Part shown: positions 1 through 8,089 of the stretch, one piece after another
Layout of the letters: each line of letters starts with the position of its first letter
How positions within the stretch are numbered: the first letter of the stretch is position 1
NCBI RefSeq assembly: GCF_023228165.1
Contig: NZ_JALOBS010000031.1
Coordinates: 1-62,439, forward strand
Source: Methylomonas sp.
GTDB taxonomy: Bacteria > Pseudomonadota > Gammaproteobacteria > Methylococcales > Methylomonadaceae
Length of the DNA: 62,439 nucleotides
Direction of reading: 5' to 3'
Program-made: the position numbers and the translations under genes
Notes under the pieces: generated by a model
The model's input: the letters and a program-made list of their open reading frames with translations, nothing else
Databases searched by the model: none
What the model was told of the DNA's origin: nothing

Positions 1-230
1 GTTGCTCGGCATTGCGGCCGCTTGGTTCTGTATTCAAATACACCGAGCCTTCCTTCGAATCTGATTTTTGAACGTCTGCTTATTAAGTGATGAAGTTTAA
101 CTAAAAAAATTTGATTCAATATTCGACTGGCCGGTTAGGGTCGACTGCGCCAATTCGCCGCATCGCGTTTTGCCGGCACACTCATACCAGCCTCGATCAC
201 CGGTTGCGCGTGATCGTCCGCCCTACCGCT

Positions 231-260
231 TTGGTGCAGAAACAGTTCATTTCGGTGCAA
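231..260 (+). promoter_or_regulatory. Tandem NtrC-like half-sites
   Basis: Two GGTGCA half-sites lie at 233-238 and 254-259, exactly 21 bases apart, so on the same face of the helix. They sit about 65-90 bases upstream of a sigma-54-type promoter. GGTGCA is one arm of the NtrC consensus TGCACC-N5-GGTGCA. The opposite arms here are degenerate (CCTACC and CAGTTC), so the match is partial. Spacing and position fit a nitrogen-responsive enhancer for the channel gene downstream, but this is inference. Confidence 0.4.
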
Positions 261-323
261 ATTGTTCTGCCGGTGACTGACCAAACTACCTGCCGCTCCC
301 TAAAACAGTAGTGCTGCAGAGCT

Positions 324-339
324 TGGCACAATCAGTGCT
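324..339 (+). promoter_or_regulatory. Candidate sigma-54 promoter for the nitrite channel gene
   Basis: The sequence TGGCACA-ATCA-GTGCT matches the -24/-12 consensus TGGCACR-N4-TTGCW at every position except one (G for T at the first base of the -12 block). The invariant GG and GC are correctly spaced. Transcription would start near 351, leaving a leader of about 240 nt before the ATG at 591. Sigma-54 control together with NtrC-like sites upstream would place the channel and kinase genes under nitrogen regulation. Confidence 0.6.
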
Positions 340-425
340 AAAAAAATGACGATGCAATGGCGCATCATATCTTCCCTTCAACAACGGCGTTGGCTGGCTG
401 CATGTTTTAAACAGGCGGCTAAAAG

Positions 426-478
426 TTTACTCGTCTGTTGTTCCTGTCCATTTCGGCCATCCGCAATTAACGAGTAAA
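426..478 (+). other. Leader inverted repeat
   Basis: TTTACTCG (426-433) and CGAGTAAA (471-478) are perfect inverted repeats flanking a 37-base loop. They lie inside the long leader between the candidate sigma-54 promoter and the channel gene. No T-run follows, so this is not a simple terminator. Long leaders of nitrate/nitrite assimilation operons can carry antiterminator structures; nothing else here proves that role. The rest of 1-590 holds no gene I can support. Confidence 0.3.
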
Positions 479-590
479 TCGCTCGCCTTCGGGGAATCAA
501 CGGCCTGCTTAAACTGGCTAAATCAACCGAATGACCGTGTTTTTGATCCGACACCTCATTCATTGTGTTCCTATTTTTTAAAGGTGCGTT

Positions 591-1400
591 ATGTCCTATC
601 TGATTCCTTCAGAATTTGTCACCAAGATGGTGGATGCGGGTGAATCCAAAATCTTTATGTCGACCAGAGATACCTTGATCAGGGCTTATATGGCCGGCGC
701 GATACTGGCGCTGGCGGCAGTCTTTGCGGTATCGGTTACTGTCCAGACCGGTTCGCCGATTTTCGGTGCAATCTTGTTTCCGGTCGGCTTTTCCATGCTG
801 TATCTATTAGGCTTCGATTTATTGACCGGTGTATTCGTATTAGCGCCATTGGCTCTGATCGATAAACGGCCTGGGGTTACCATGGGCGGCATTTTCAGGA
901 ACTGGGGACTGGTTTTCGTGGGTAATTTTCTGGGCGCTTTAACCGTGGCGATCATGATGTCGATTGTTTTTACTTACTGCTTCTCCGTGGAACCTGATGC
1001 AGTAGGTAAAAAACTGGCCGGCATTGGTGAAGCGCGTACCCTGGGTTATGCCAAATACGGCATTGCAGGCTGGTTTACCATCTTCATTAGAGGCATGCTG
1101 TGCAACTGGATGGTATCGACAGGGGTAGTGGGCGCGATGATTTCCACCTCGGTCAGCGGCAAAGTCATCGCCATGTGGATGCCCATCATGCTGTTCTTCG
1201 GCATGACTTTCGAACACTCGGTAGTGAATATGTTTCTGTTCCCGTCCGGCTTGATCATGGGCGGAAATTTCTCGATTGCGGATTATTTTATCTGGAATGA
1301 GATTCCGACGGTGCTGGGCAATTTGGTCGGCGGCCTGGCCTTTACCGGCTTGACACTTTATTCCACCCATGTAAAAACCGCGCCTAAACGTACTTTTTAA
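591..1400 (+). CDS. Formate/nitrite transporter family channel
   Basis: The 269-residue protein belongs to the FocA/NirC family of pentameric inner-membrane channels for small monovalent anions such as nitrite and formate. Six hydrophobic segments are visible. Family-type motifs include GFDLLTG near residue 85, GNFLGAL near 110, and the region around residues 165-170 (RGMLCNWMV) with the conserved NW pair. The start is set by AAAGGTG five bases upstream of the ATG. The fused PP2C/kinase gene follows 122 bases downstream. In Pseudomonas aeruginosa a similar kinase fusion sits among nitrate/nitrite assimilation genes, so nitrite uptake for assimilation is the likeliest job. The substrate cannot be fixed from sequence alone, and no nitrite or nitrate reductase gene lies in the window. 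Confidence 0.9.
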   Translation: MSYLIPSEFVTKMVDAGESKIFMSTRDTLIRAYMAGAILALAAVFAVSVTVQTGSPIFGAILFPVGFSMLYLLGFDLLTGVFVLAPLALIDKRPGVTMGGIFRNWGLVFVGNFLGALTVAIMMSIVFTYCFSVEPDAVGKKLAGIGEARTLGYAKYGIAGWFTIFIRGMLCNWMVSTGVVGAMISTSVSGKVIAMWMPIMLFFGMTFEHSVVNMFLFPSGLIMGGNFSIADYFIWNEIPTVLGNLVGGLAFTGLTLYSTHVKTAPKRTF

Positions 1401-1410
1401 TTCAAATCGG

Positions 1411-1453
1411 GATCATTCAGCCTCGGCTATCAACAGGCCGAGGCTGAATGATC
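1411..1453 (+). terminator. 17-bp perfect hairpin between channel and kinase genes
   Basis: A 17-base stem (1411-1427 with 1437-1453) is perfectly complementary and closes a 9-base loop, starting 10 bases after the channel stop codon. There is no following T-run. It may be a 3' mRNA stabiliser, an attenuating hairpin, or a Rho-independent terminator of unusual type. It would let the channel be made in excess of the kinase downstream. Confidence 0.55.
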
Positions 1454-1522
1454 AGACGGTTTAAGTAGTATTCACGCTCATCTCGTCCCAGATGCCGCCC
1501 CCGAAGCCTTCGGCCTTATACA

Positions 1523-3247
1523 ATGTCCTCCAGTCAATTAACCGTGTCCGTCGGCCAATATTCCGATAAAGGCCGCAAAGCCGTCAATCAGGATTTTCAC
1601 GGCCTATATGCTCCGGGACAGCCGCAATTAGCGTCAAAAGGTATAGCAATCGCTTTGGCCGATGGCATCAGCAGCAGCGAAGTCAGCCAGATTGCCAGCC
1701 AGGCGGCTATTACCGGCTTTCTGGAAGATTATTACTGCACCTCGGAAGCCTGGTCGGTAAAAAAATCGGTACAACGGGTTTTGACCGCCAATAACGCCTG
1801 GCTGTACGCCCAAACCCGACAAAGCCAGTATTGTTACGAGAAAGACAAAGGCTATGTCTGCACCTTGAGCGCCCTGGTGCTCAAATCCGCCACCGCGCAT
1901 ATTTTCCATGTCGGCGATTCGCGTATTTACCGCTTGCAAGGTCACGACCTGGAACAGCTCACCAACGATCATAGGCTGTGGGTGTCAAATGAAAAAAGCT
2001 ACCTCAGCCGGGCCATGGGTATGGATTCTCATTTGGAAATCGACTATCACAGCCTGTCCGTGGAAATCGGCGACAGCTTTATCCTGGCCACCGACGGCGT
2101 TTATGAATACGTCAGTCCAAATTTCGTCTGCGATACCATTAACAACCGGTTCAGGGGTAATCTCGACGCCGCCGCCAAGGCTATCGCCGATGAAGCTTAC
2201 CGGCAAGGCAGCACTGACAATCTAACCATCCAGATCATCAAAATCGAGACCTTACCCACGCCCGACTCAAAAGAACTTTACCAGTCATTAACCGAATTAC
2301 CGTTTCCGCCGCTCCTGGAAGCCCGGATGCAATTCGACGGCTATACCATCACGCGCGAGCTGCATGCCAGCAGCCGCAGTCATGTCTATTTAGCGGTCGA
2401 CCAGGACACTCAGACACCCGTGGTGCTCAAAACCCCATCGATCGATCTGCGCGGCGATCCGGCCTATCTGGAGCGGTTTCTGATGGAGGACTGGATTGCC
2501 CGCCGCATCAACAACCCGCACGTCCTGAAGCCTTACGCACAGACCCGCAAACGCCACTATCTCTATATCACCACCGAATTTATCGACGGCCAGACGCTGA
2601 AACAATGGATGCTCGACCATCCGCAACCGGATATGGAAACGGTGCGCGACATAGTGGAGCAAATCGCCAAGGGCTTGCGGGCCTTTCACCGCCTGGAAAT
2701 GTTGCACCAGGACTTAAGGCCCGACAACATCATGATCGACAGCACCGGTACAGTGAAAATCATCGACTTCGGCTCCACCCGAGTCGCCGGACTTGTCGAA
2801 ATGAACACCGCCGGCCAAGACAGCATCCTCGGTACCGCCCAATACACCGCACCGGAATATTTTATCGGCGAGCCGCCCACCGCGCGCTCGGATATGTTTT
2901 CCTTGGGCGTCATCACTTATCAAATGTTGATCGGCAAGCTTCCGTATGGCGCCGAAGTCGCCAAATGCAGGACTAAAGCGACGCAAAGCAAGTTAATGTA
3001 CGCCACCCTGCTACAACCGAATCGGCTCATTCCAGCCTGGGTGGACGACGCCGTCAAAAAAGCCGTACACCCTAATCCCTATCGGCGTTACGAAGACTTG
3101 TCGGAATTCATATTCAACCTGCGCCATCCGCACCAGGCATTCTTAAACAAAACCCGCCCACCGCTGTTGGAACGCAACCCGGTCGGTTTCTGGAAAGGCG
3201 TTTCCTGTATTCTGGCGCTTATTATCGTGGCGCTATTGCTGAAATAA
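1523..3247 (+). CDS. Bifunctional PP2C phosphatase / Ser-Thr protein kinase
   Basis: The 574-residue protein is a fusion. Residues about 8-240 form a PP2C-type Ser/Thr phosphatase, with metal-binding acidic motifs DGISSSE, HVGDSRIY and ATDGVYEY. Residues about 270-520 form a Hanks-type kinase with catalytic loop HQDLRPDN, metal motif DFGST and the APEY activation-segment end. The C-terminus is one hydrophobic anchor (about 556-573), so the catalytic parts should face the cytoplasm. The glycine loop is poorly conserved (TRELHASSRSHVY), and the usual HRDLKPEN is changed, although the catalytic Asp and Asn remain. Its position after a nitrite-type channel matches known clusters of nitrate/nitrite assimilation, where its target is not established. 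No good ribosome-binding site is seen before the ATG at 1523. Confidence 0.88.
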   Translation: MSSSQLTVSVGQYSDKGRKAVNQDFHGLYAPGQPQLASKGIAIALADGISSSEVSQIASQAAITGFLEDYYCTSEAWSVKKSVQRVLTANNAWLYAQTRQSQYCYEKDKGYVCTLSALVLKSATAHIFHVGDSRIYRLQGHDLEQLTNDHRLWVSNEKSYLSRAMGMDSHLEIDYHSLSVEIGDSFILATDGVYEYVSPNFVCDTINNRFRGNLDAAAKAIADEAYRQGSTDNLTIQIIKIETLPTPDSKELYQSLTELPFPPLLEARMQFDGYTITRELHASSRSHVYLAVDQDTQTPVVLKTPSIDLRGDPAYLERFLMEDWIARRINNPHVLKPYAQTRKRHYLYITTEFIDGQTLKQWMLDHPQPDMETVRDIVEQIAKGLRAFHRLEMLHQDLRPDNIMIDSTGTVKIIDFGSTRVAGLVEMNTAGQDSILGTAQYTAPEYFIGEPPTARSDMFSLGVITYQMLIGKLPYGAEVAKCRTKATQSKLMYATLLQPNRLIPAWVDDAVKKAVHPNPYRRYEDLSEFIFNLRHPHQAFLNKTRPPLLERNPVGFWKGVSCILALIIVALLLK

Positions 3248-3309
3248 GGCCTCCCGAGTTTAGACATTGCCGCTTTATTTTGGCATACCCACCGCGGTGC
3301 CGGCAGGTT

Positions 3310-5166
3310 CTAAGCTAACAGGCAGACCACGGCCCAAGCCGGTAAGCAACCGCTTTTCGGTTGCGAGATTAACTCACCATCAGTGGCGTATAGTATTCGC
3401 CCGCAAATAACGGATTCACCAAGCTCGGCGGACTGGTCTCCCGGATTGGCTACCAAGCGCAAAATCCTACCTTCTCCGATTTGCCAATCGACTTGCCACG
3501 CTTGCCCGCCGAGCTGCTTTATGCGGGTATCGTTTAAACGGATATCCGGCAGTCGCGGGACAATCTCTTGCCGGCGTACCGCCAACAGCTTGCGATGGCA
3601 GGCCAGCCAGTCTTGCCCCTCGGCAGTGTTTAACGCCCGCCAATCCAAGATCGATCTCTGAAAGCTTTCGGCCGCCGAGGGATCGGGAATCGCGGCGCGG
3701 GCTTTTGCCGTGGTAAAGCCGGGAAACTCGACAAACTCGCGCCGGCGAGCCTGATTGACGCGTTTTGACAAATGCGCTTCAAAATCGCAAAAAAAACTAA
3801 ACGGCTGCCGACAACCCCATTCCTGGCCCATGAACAACATGGGCGGAAAAGGCGACAGCAATAACACGGCAGTAGCGGCGCGCACGGCTTCCGGCGCGAC
3901 TAATTGATGAATACGTTCGGCAAACGGCCGATTACCAACCTGATCGTGATTTTGCAAGAAGTTAACAAACGCCAGCGGCGGCAGATGTGCACTGACTTCG
4001 CCACGCGGCTTAGCCTGCCGATACGCCGACCTCTCACCCTGAAATGCAAAGCCCTGCTGCAGACAACGCAGCAAATGTTGGCGGGGATTATCCGCGAAAT
4101 CTTGATAGTAGCCCCAAGTCTCACCGGTCAGTAACACATGCCAGGCATGATGAAAGTCATCGTTCCATTGCGCGGTGTATCGGCAAGGCGTGGCCGAAGC
4201 GTCTCTGTTTAAGTAATGCGCCGCATTGTCGTCGTTTTCCAATATCAAATGTATCTGCCGCTGCCCGAATTGCCGCCGCAAGGTATCCGCCAATTCATCG
4301 AGTACATGCAGCGGCCCCGAATCCAACATCGCTTGCACCGCATCCAGCCGCAAACCATCGAAATGATATTCTTCCAGCCAATACAAGGCATTGTGGATAA
4401 AAAACCGCCTGACCCAATAACTATGCCCGCCGGCAAAATTAAAGGCCTTTCCCCAAGGGGTATGCTGCTTTGAATTAAAAAAAGCCCTGGCATAATGGTG
4501 CAGGTAATTACCTTCCGGCCCGAAATGGTTGTATACCACATCCAGAAATACCATCATGCCCTTGGCATGCGCGGCCTGCACCAGATTTTTCAAATCTTCG
4601 GGCCTACCGTAACGGCTATCGGGCGCAAACGGTAATACCCCGTCGTAACCCCAATTTCGGCCTCCGGGAAAATCGGCGATGGGCATCAGCTGAATCGCCG
4701 TGATACCCTGTTCCAACAAATAGTCCAGCTTTTCAATCACTGCGTTGAAAGTACCCGCCGGCGAAAAGCAGCCGACGTGCAACTCGTAAACCACCGCCTC
4801 ATGCCAGGGCCGGCCGAGCCAATCGCCATCAGTCCAGCGCCAAGTTCCGGGGTCGATCGCCTGACTGTATCCGTGCACGTCATCGGGCTGATACCGCGAC
4901 GCCGGATCCGGTACATTATGCTGCCCGTCTATCCGATAACGATACAAACTACCGGCCGGGGCCTCCATCGCCCGCGCAAACCAGCCATCGGCTTCGGCTT
5001 GCAGCGGATAACGCTTTTCCGCATCCGCATCTCTCAAACAAAGCTCAACCCGTTTGGCGTTAGGTGCCCAAATTCGAAAGCAAAACCGGCCATCCGGCTG
5101 CCACTGTGCACCATACGGCATCCGATGGCTGCGGGTAATTTGGCTATTGATAGCAGTTTTTTCCAT
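3310..5166 (-). CDS. treZ: Malto-oligosyltrehalose trehalohydrolase
   Basis: The 618-residue glycoside hydrolase family 13 enzyme releases trehalose from maltooligosyltrehalose in the TreY/TreZ pathway, acting on alpha-glucan in the cytoplasm. An N-terminal CBM48-like sheet domain (about 15-105) precedes the barrel. Family regions are intact: DVVYNHFG, GLRLDAV (nucleophile Asp near 275), LILEND (acid Glu near 305) and NHDQVGNR (near 405). GPEGNYL after the first region is typical of TreZ. No TreY gene lies in the window, so its partner must be elsewhere. It lies downstream of pyk but is separated from it by a strong terminator, so it probably has its own promoter in the 97-base gap. Start choice is uncertain; ATG at 5118 (MPYGAQW) is an alternative. 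Confidence 0.92.
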   Translation of the reverse strand: MEKTAINSQITRSHRMPYGAQWQPDGRFCFRIWAPNAKRVELCLRDADAEKRYPLQAEADGWFARAMEAPAGSLYRYRIDGQHNVPDPASRYQPDDVHGYSQAIDPGTWRWTDGDWLGRPWHEAVVYELHVGCFSPAGTFNAVIEKLDYLLEQGITAIQLMPIADFPGGRNWGYDGVLPFAPDSRYGRPEDLKNLVQAAHAKGMMVFLDVVYNHFGPEGNYLHHYARAFFNSKQHTPWGKAFNFAGGHSYWVRRFFIHNALYWLEEYHFDGLRLDAVQAMLDSGPLHVLDELADTLRRQFGQRQIHLILENDDNAAHYLNRDASATPCRYTAQWNDDFHHAWHVLLTGETWGYYQDFADNPRQHLLRCLQQGFAFQGERSAYRQAKPRGEVSAHLPPLAFVNFLQNHDQVGNRPFAERIHQLVAPEAVRAATAVLLLSPFPPMLFMGQEWGCRQPFSFFCDFEAHLSKRVNQARRREFVEFPGFTTAKARAAIPDPSAAESFQRSILDWRALNTAEGQDWLACHRKLLAVRRQEIVPRLPDIRLNDTRIKQLGGQAWQVDWQIGEGRILRLVANPGDQSAELGESVICGRILYATDGELISQPKSGCLPAWAVVCLLA

Positions 5167-5203
5167 AGCTGTTTATATCGCCCAAAATCGACGAACGCCA
5201 GAT

Positions 5204-5241
5204 AAAAAAAAGGAAGCACCGCTTATACGGCACTTCCTTTT
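5204..5241 (-). terminator. Rho-independent terminator of gap-pyk
   Basis: On the minus strand a 10-bp stem (GGAAGTGCCG with CGGTGCTTCC, two G-U pairs) closes a 6-base loop and is followed by eight T residues (5204-5211 read in reverse). A-rich sequence before the stem lets it extend. It lies 22 bases past the pyk stop codon and upstream of treZ, so it should end gap-pyk transcripts. Confidence 0.85.
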
Positions 5242-5262
5242 CGCAACGCTGACACCGGGAAA

Positions 5263-6699
5263 TTAATCTTCGGTTACATTGATCACTTTCAGCGAGTTGG
5301 TTCCGCCGCTGGTGCCGGTCCGATCACCTTTGGTCAGAATCAGCGAATCACCGTTTTTCACCACACCGCGCAATTTCAACGCTTGAGTCAGACTATGGCT
5401 GACGCTGGCGGATTCCATCTTTTCATGACTGAAATGAATCGGGAATACCCCTTTATATAAGGTAACCCGACCCAAAGTGCGCTCGTGACTGCTAAACGCG
5501 AAGATGGGGATGTCGGAGTTAATTCTGGACATCCACAACGGCGTTGAACCCGACTCGGTCAGGGAGGCAATACCGGCGATTTCAGTGTGGTTCGCCATGT
5601 ACATGGCCGACATGGCGATGGCTTCGTCGATACGTGCGAAGTTATCGGTCATGCGGTGCATGGACTTGGTCACGCTCGGTTGCTTCTCGGTTTCCAGGCA
5701 GATACGCACCATGGCTTGCACGGTTTTGACCGGATGCTTGCCGGATGCGGTTTCCGCCGACAGCATGATGGCATCGGTTCCGTCCATGATGGCATTGGCG
5801 ACGTCAAACACTTCCGCACGGGTCGGAATCGGATTTTCGATCATAGACTCCATCATCTGGGTCGCGGTAATCACGGTCCGGTTCAGGTCACGCGAACGCT
5901 GGATCAGCAGTTTTTGCGCTGCCGGCAGGTTGGCATCCCCGATTTCCACCCCCAAATCGCCTCTAGCCACCATGATGGCGTCGGAAGCCAGAATGATTTC
6001 GTCGATGACTTCCATGGCTTCGGCACGCTCAACCTTGGCGACCAGACCGGCGTAGCAACCTTCCGCTTCCAGCAGGCTGCGCGCTTCGTTCATGTCCGCC
6101 GCGGTGCGCGGAAACGAAATAGCCACGTAATCCGCATCAATAATGGCGATGGTTTTGATGTCTTCTTTGTCTTTGTCGGTTAAAGCCGCCGCGGACAGAC
6201 CGCCGCCCAACAGGTTGATACCCTTGTTATTGGACAAATCGCCACCCACCACGACGGTGGTGTTGACGCGGGTGTTGTTCTCGACATTCACCACGTCAAG
6301 AACTACCCGGCCATCATCCAGCAATAAACGGGTGCCCGGTTTTACTTCACGCGCCAACGGATCATAACTAATGCCGACCTGGGTATTGTCGCCGTCCAAC
6401 TTGCCCAAATTGATATCCAAAGCAAACGCTTGACCCTCTTCCAGCCAAACTTTGTTTTCTTTAAAACGCTCGATGCGGATTTTCGGGCCTTGTAAATCGG
6501 CCAAAATGCCGACCCTGCGGCCGGTTTGTTTACTGATGGCACGCACCCGGTTGGCGCGATCGATGTGATCCTGCGCCGAACCGTGTGAAAAATTTAACCT
6601 GACAACGTCAATCCCGGCCTTGAACAACTCTTCAAGTACGCCGGGCTTGTCGGTGGCAGGTCCCAGCGTAGCCAGGATCTTGGTTCTTCGTAACAGCAT
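5263..6699 (-). CDS. pyk: Pyruvate kinase
   Basis: The 478-residue protein converts phosphoenolpyruvate and ADP to pyruvate and ATP at the end of glycolysis. Characteristic pieces are the N-terminal RTKILATLGPAT, NFSHG with the ATP-site Arg/Asn, the substrate/metal loop MVARGDLGVEI, and ATQMMESM. The C-terminal allosteric domain is present (GDRTGTSGGTNSL). AAAGGA lies six bases before the ATG. Only 9 bases separate it from the gap stop codon, so gap-pyk is a transcription unit. A methanotroph with the ribulose monophosphate cycle uses this step to feed pyruvate. Length and motifs are ordinary. Confidence 0.97.
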   Translation of the reverse strand: MLLRRTKILATLGPATDKPGVLEELFKAGIDVVRLNFSHGSAQDHIDRANRVRAISKQTGRRVGILADLQGPKIRIERFKENKVWLEEGQAFALDINLGKLDGDNTQVGISYDPLAREVKPGTRLLLDDGRVVLDVVNVENNTRVNTTVVVGGDLSNNKGINLLGGGLSAAALTDKDKEDIKTIAIIDADYVAISFPRTAADMNEARSLLEAEGCYAGLVAKVERAEAMEVIDEIILASDAIMVARGDLGVEIGDANLPAAQKLLIQRSRDLNRTVITATQMMESMIENPIPTRAEVFDVANAIMDGTDAIMLSAETASGKHPVKTVQAMVRICLETEKQPSVTKSMHRMTDNFARIDEAIAMSAMYMANHTEIAGIASLTESGSTPLWMSRINSDIPIFAFSSHERTLGRVTLYKGVFPIHFSHEKMESASVSHSLTQALKLRGVVKNGDSLILTKGDRTGTSGGTNSLKVINVTED

Positions 6700-6708
6700 G
6701 TAAATCCT

Positions 6709-7722
6709 TTATTTGGCGTTGAACAATGCAACCGTGGTATCCAGCATACGATTCGAGAAGCCCCACTCGTTGTCATACCAGGACAAAACTTTAACGAAGT
6801 TGCCGCCGGTGACTTTGGTCAGACCCATTTCATAAATAGATGAATGTGGGTTGTGGTTGAAGTCTATGGATACCAACGGCTCTTCATTAACCGCCAAAAT
6901 ACCTTTCAATGAACCCGCCGCTGCTTCTTTAAGAATGCTGTCGATTTCGTCTTTGGTGGTGTTGCGTGAAGCTTGGAAGCATAAATCGACCACGGACACA
7001 TTAATGGTAGGCACGCGCATGGCGAAGCCATCCAATTTGCCTTTCATTTCCGGCAATACCAAACCTACCGCGGCCGCGGCGCCGGTTTTGGTTGGGATCA
7101 TGGATTGAGTGGCGGAACGGGCACGGTGCAAGTCGCTGTGATACACGTCGGTCAACACTTGGTCGTTGGTGTAAGAGTGAATGGTGGTCATCAAACCATG
7201 TTCAACACCGATGCTGTCTATCAAGGGTTTAACCAGTGGAGCCAAACAGTTGGTGGTGCAAGATGCATTGGAGATAACGGTATCGGATGCTTTCAGGGTC
7301 TGGTGGTTAACACCATACACGATGGTTGCATCGACATCGGCACCGCCTGGCGCGGAAATAATGACTTTTTTGGCGCCGGCTGTAATATGGGCAGACGCTT
7401 TGGCTTTGCTGGCGAAGAAACCGGTACATTCATGTACCACATCCACACCCAATTCAGCCCAAGGCAATTTTGCCGGATCTCGTTCAGCAAAAACGCGGAT
7501 TTTGTCGCCGTTAATGACAATGTAATCACCATCAACCGACACATCGAAAGGAAATTTGCCGTGTACGGTATCGTATTTGGTCAAATGTGCATTGGTTTTG
7601 GAATCGCCCAGATCGTTAATAGCAACGACTTGAATTTCGTTGGTGCGACCTGATTCGTACAAAGCGCGCATGACGTTGCGACCAATGCGACCATAACCGT
7701 TAATTGCAACTTTAATTGCCAT
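6709..7722 (-). CDS. gap: Glyceraldehyde-3-phosphate dehydrogenase, type I
   Basis: The 337-residue enzyme oxidises glyceraldehyde 3-phosphate to 1,3-bisphosphoglycerate. The nucleotide-binding motif GYGRIGRNV is at residues 8-16, and an Asp in AINDLGD near residue 36 favours NAD over NADP. The catalytic Cys is in SNASCTTNC near residue 155, with the partner His in the HSYTNDQ segment. GGAGAA precedes the ATG. It is the first gene of gap-pyk. Its promoter must lie in the 367-base divergent gap shared with the TonB receptor gene; I could not pick a convincing -35/-10 pair. Confidence 0.97.
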   Translation of the reverse strand: MAIKVAINGYGRIGRNVMRALYESGRTNEIQVVAINDLGDSKTNAHLTKYDTVHGKFPFDVSVDGDYIVINGDKIRVFAERDPAKLPWAELGVDVVHECTGFFASKAKASAHITAGAKKVIISAPGGADVDATIVYGVNHQTLKASDTVISNASCTTNCLAPLVKPLIDSIGVEHGLMTTIHSYTNDQVLTDVYHSDLHRARSATQSMIPTKTGAAAAVGLVLPEMKGKLDGFAMRVPTINVSVVDLCFQASRNTTKDEIDSILKEAAAGSLKGILAVNEEPLVSIDFNHNPHSSIYEMGLTKVTGGNFVKVLSWYDNEWGFSNRMLDTTVALFNAK

Positions 7723-8089
7723 AGAGTGTTCTCCGGAATGAGTGTGAAAGACGAGGGGTGAAACTAATTGACACTACGGGCGCCAAAAATCGCTTGGATT
7801 GTAGCAAATTGAGCTGGAAAGCGTCCAGATTGCTGAAATTAAAATATCAAAGTGCAAGTAGATTTTAAGCGCATATTATTCAACCTGGCATGAAAGCCAT
7901 GCTTCCGGTAATAGTTGAATTTGTATTTTGGACTATTCTTCAGCGTTAAATATACGAAAACCTAACCCCATGAATAGGAAAACATTTTGGCTATGCTTAC
8001 AAGGACTAGACTGGTTACCCGGCTTGCCGCATAAAGCTGCATCCCGGTAAATAGCTAACTTTGCGCTGCAATCTCCTAATGATACGACG
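7723..8089. other. Divergent intergenic region gap / TonB receptor
   Basis: These 367 bases separate two divergent genes and should hold both promoters. A TTGACA occurs on plus near 7768 without a matching -10 box. The stretch near 8000-8070 contains short GC-rich complementary runs, but they do not fit a riboswitch family I can name. No open reading frame here is credible. Confidence 0.4.

Noticed and set aside
25..60. Possible 3' end of a tRNA at the window edge (TTCAAAT loop-like)
   Set aside because: The supposed T-arm pairs at only four positions and no acceptor stem can be formed within the window.
111..311. 66-codon open frame upstream of the nitrite channel
   Set aside because: It covers the proposed NtrC sites, has no ribosome-binding site and shows no recognisable family; regulatory DNA is the better reading.
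378..563. 61-codon minus-strand frame in the leader
   Set aside because: It overlaps the leader hairpin, has a biased composition and no recognisable motif.
5587..6183. 198-codon plus-strand frame
   Set aside because: It is antisense to pyk with no family signature.
7990..8075. Possible cyclic di-GMP (GEMM-I) riboswitch before the TonB receptor gene
   Set aside because: A short stretch resembles CGCAAAGC and the CCGGTA-type end, but the invariant 5' core (GCACAGGGCAAACC) is not matched. A covariance search with Rfam RF01051 would decide.
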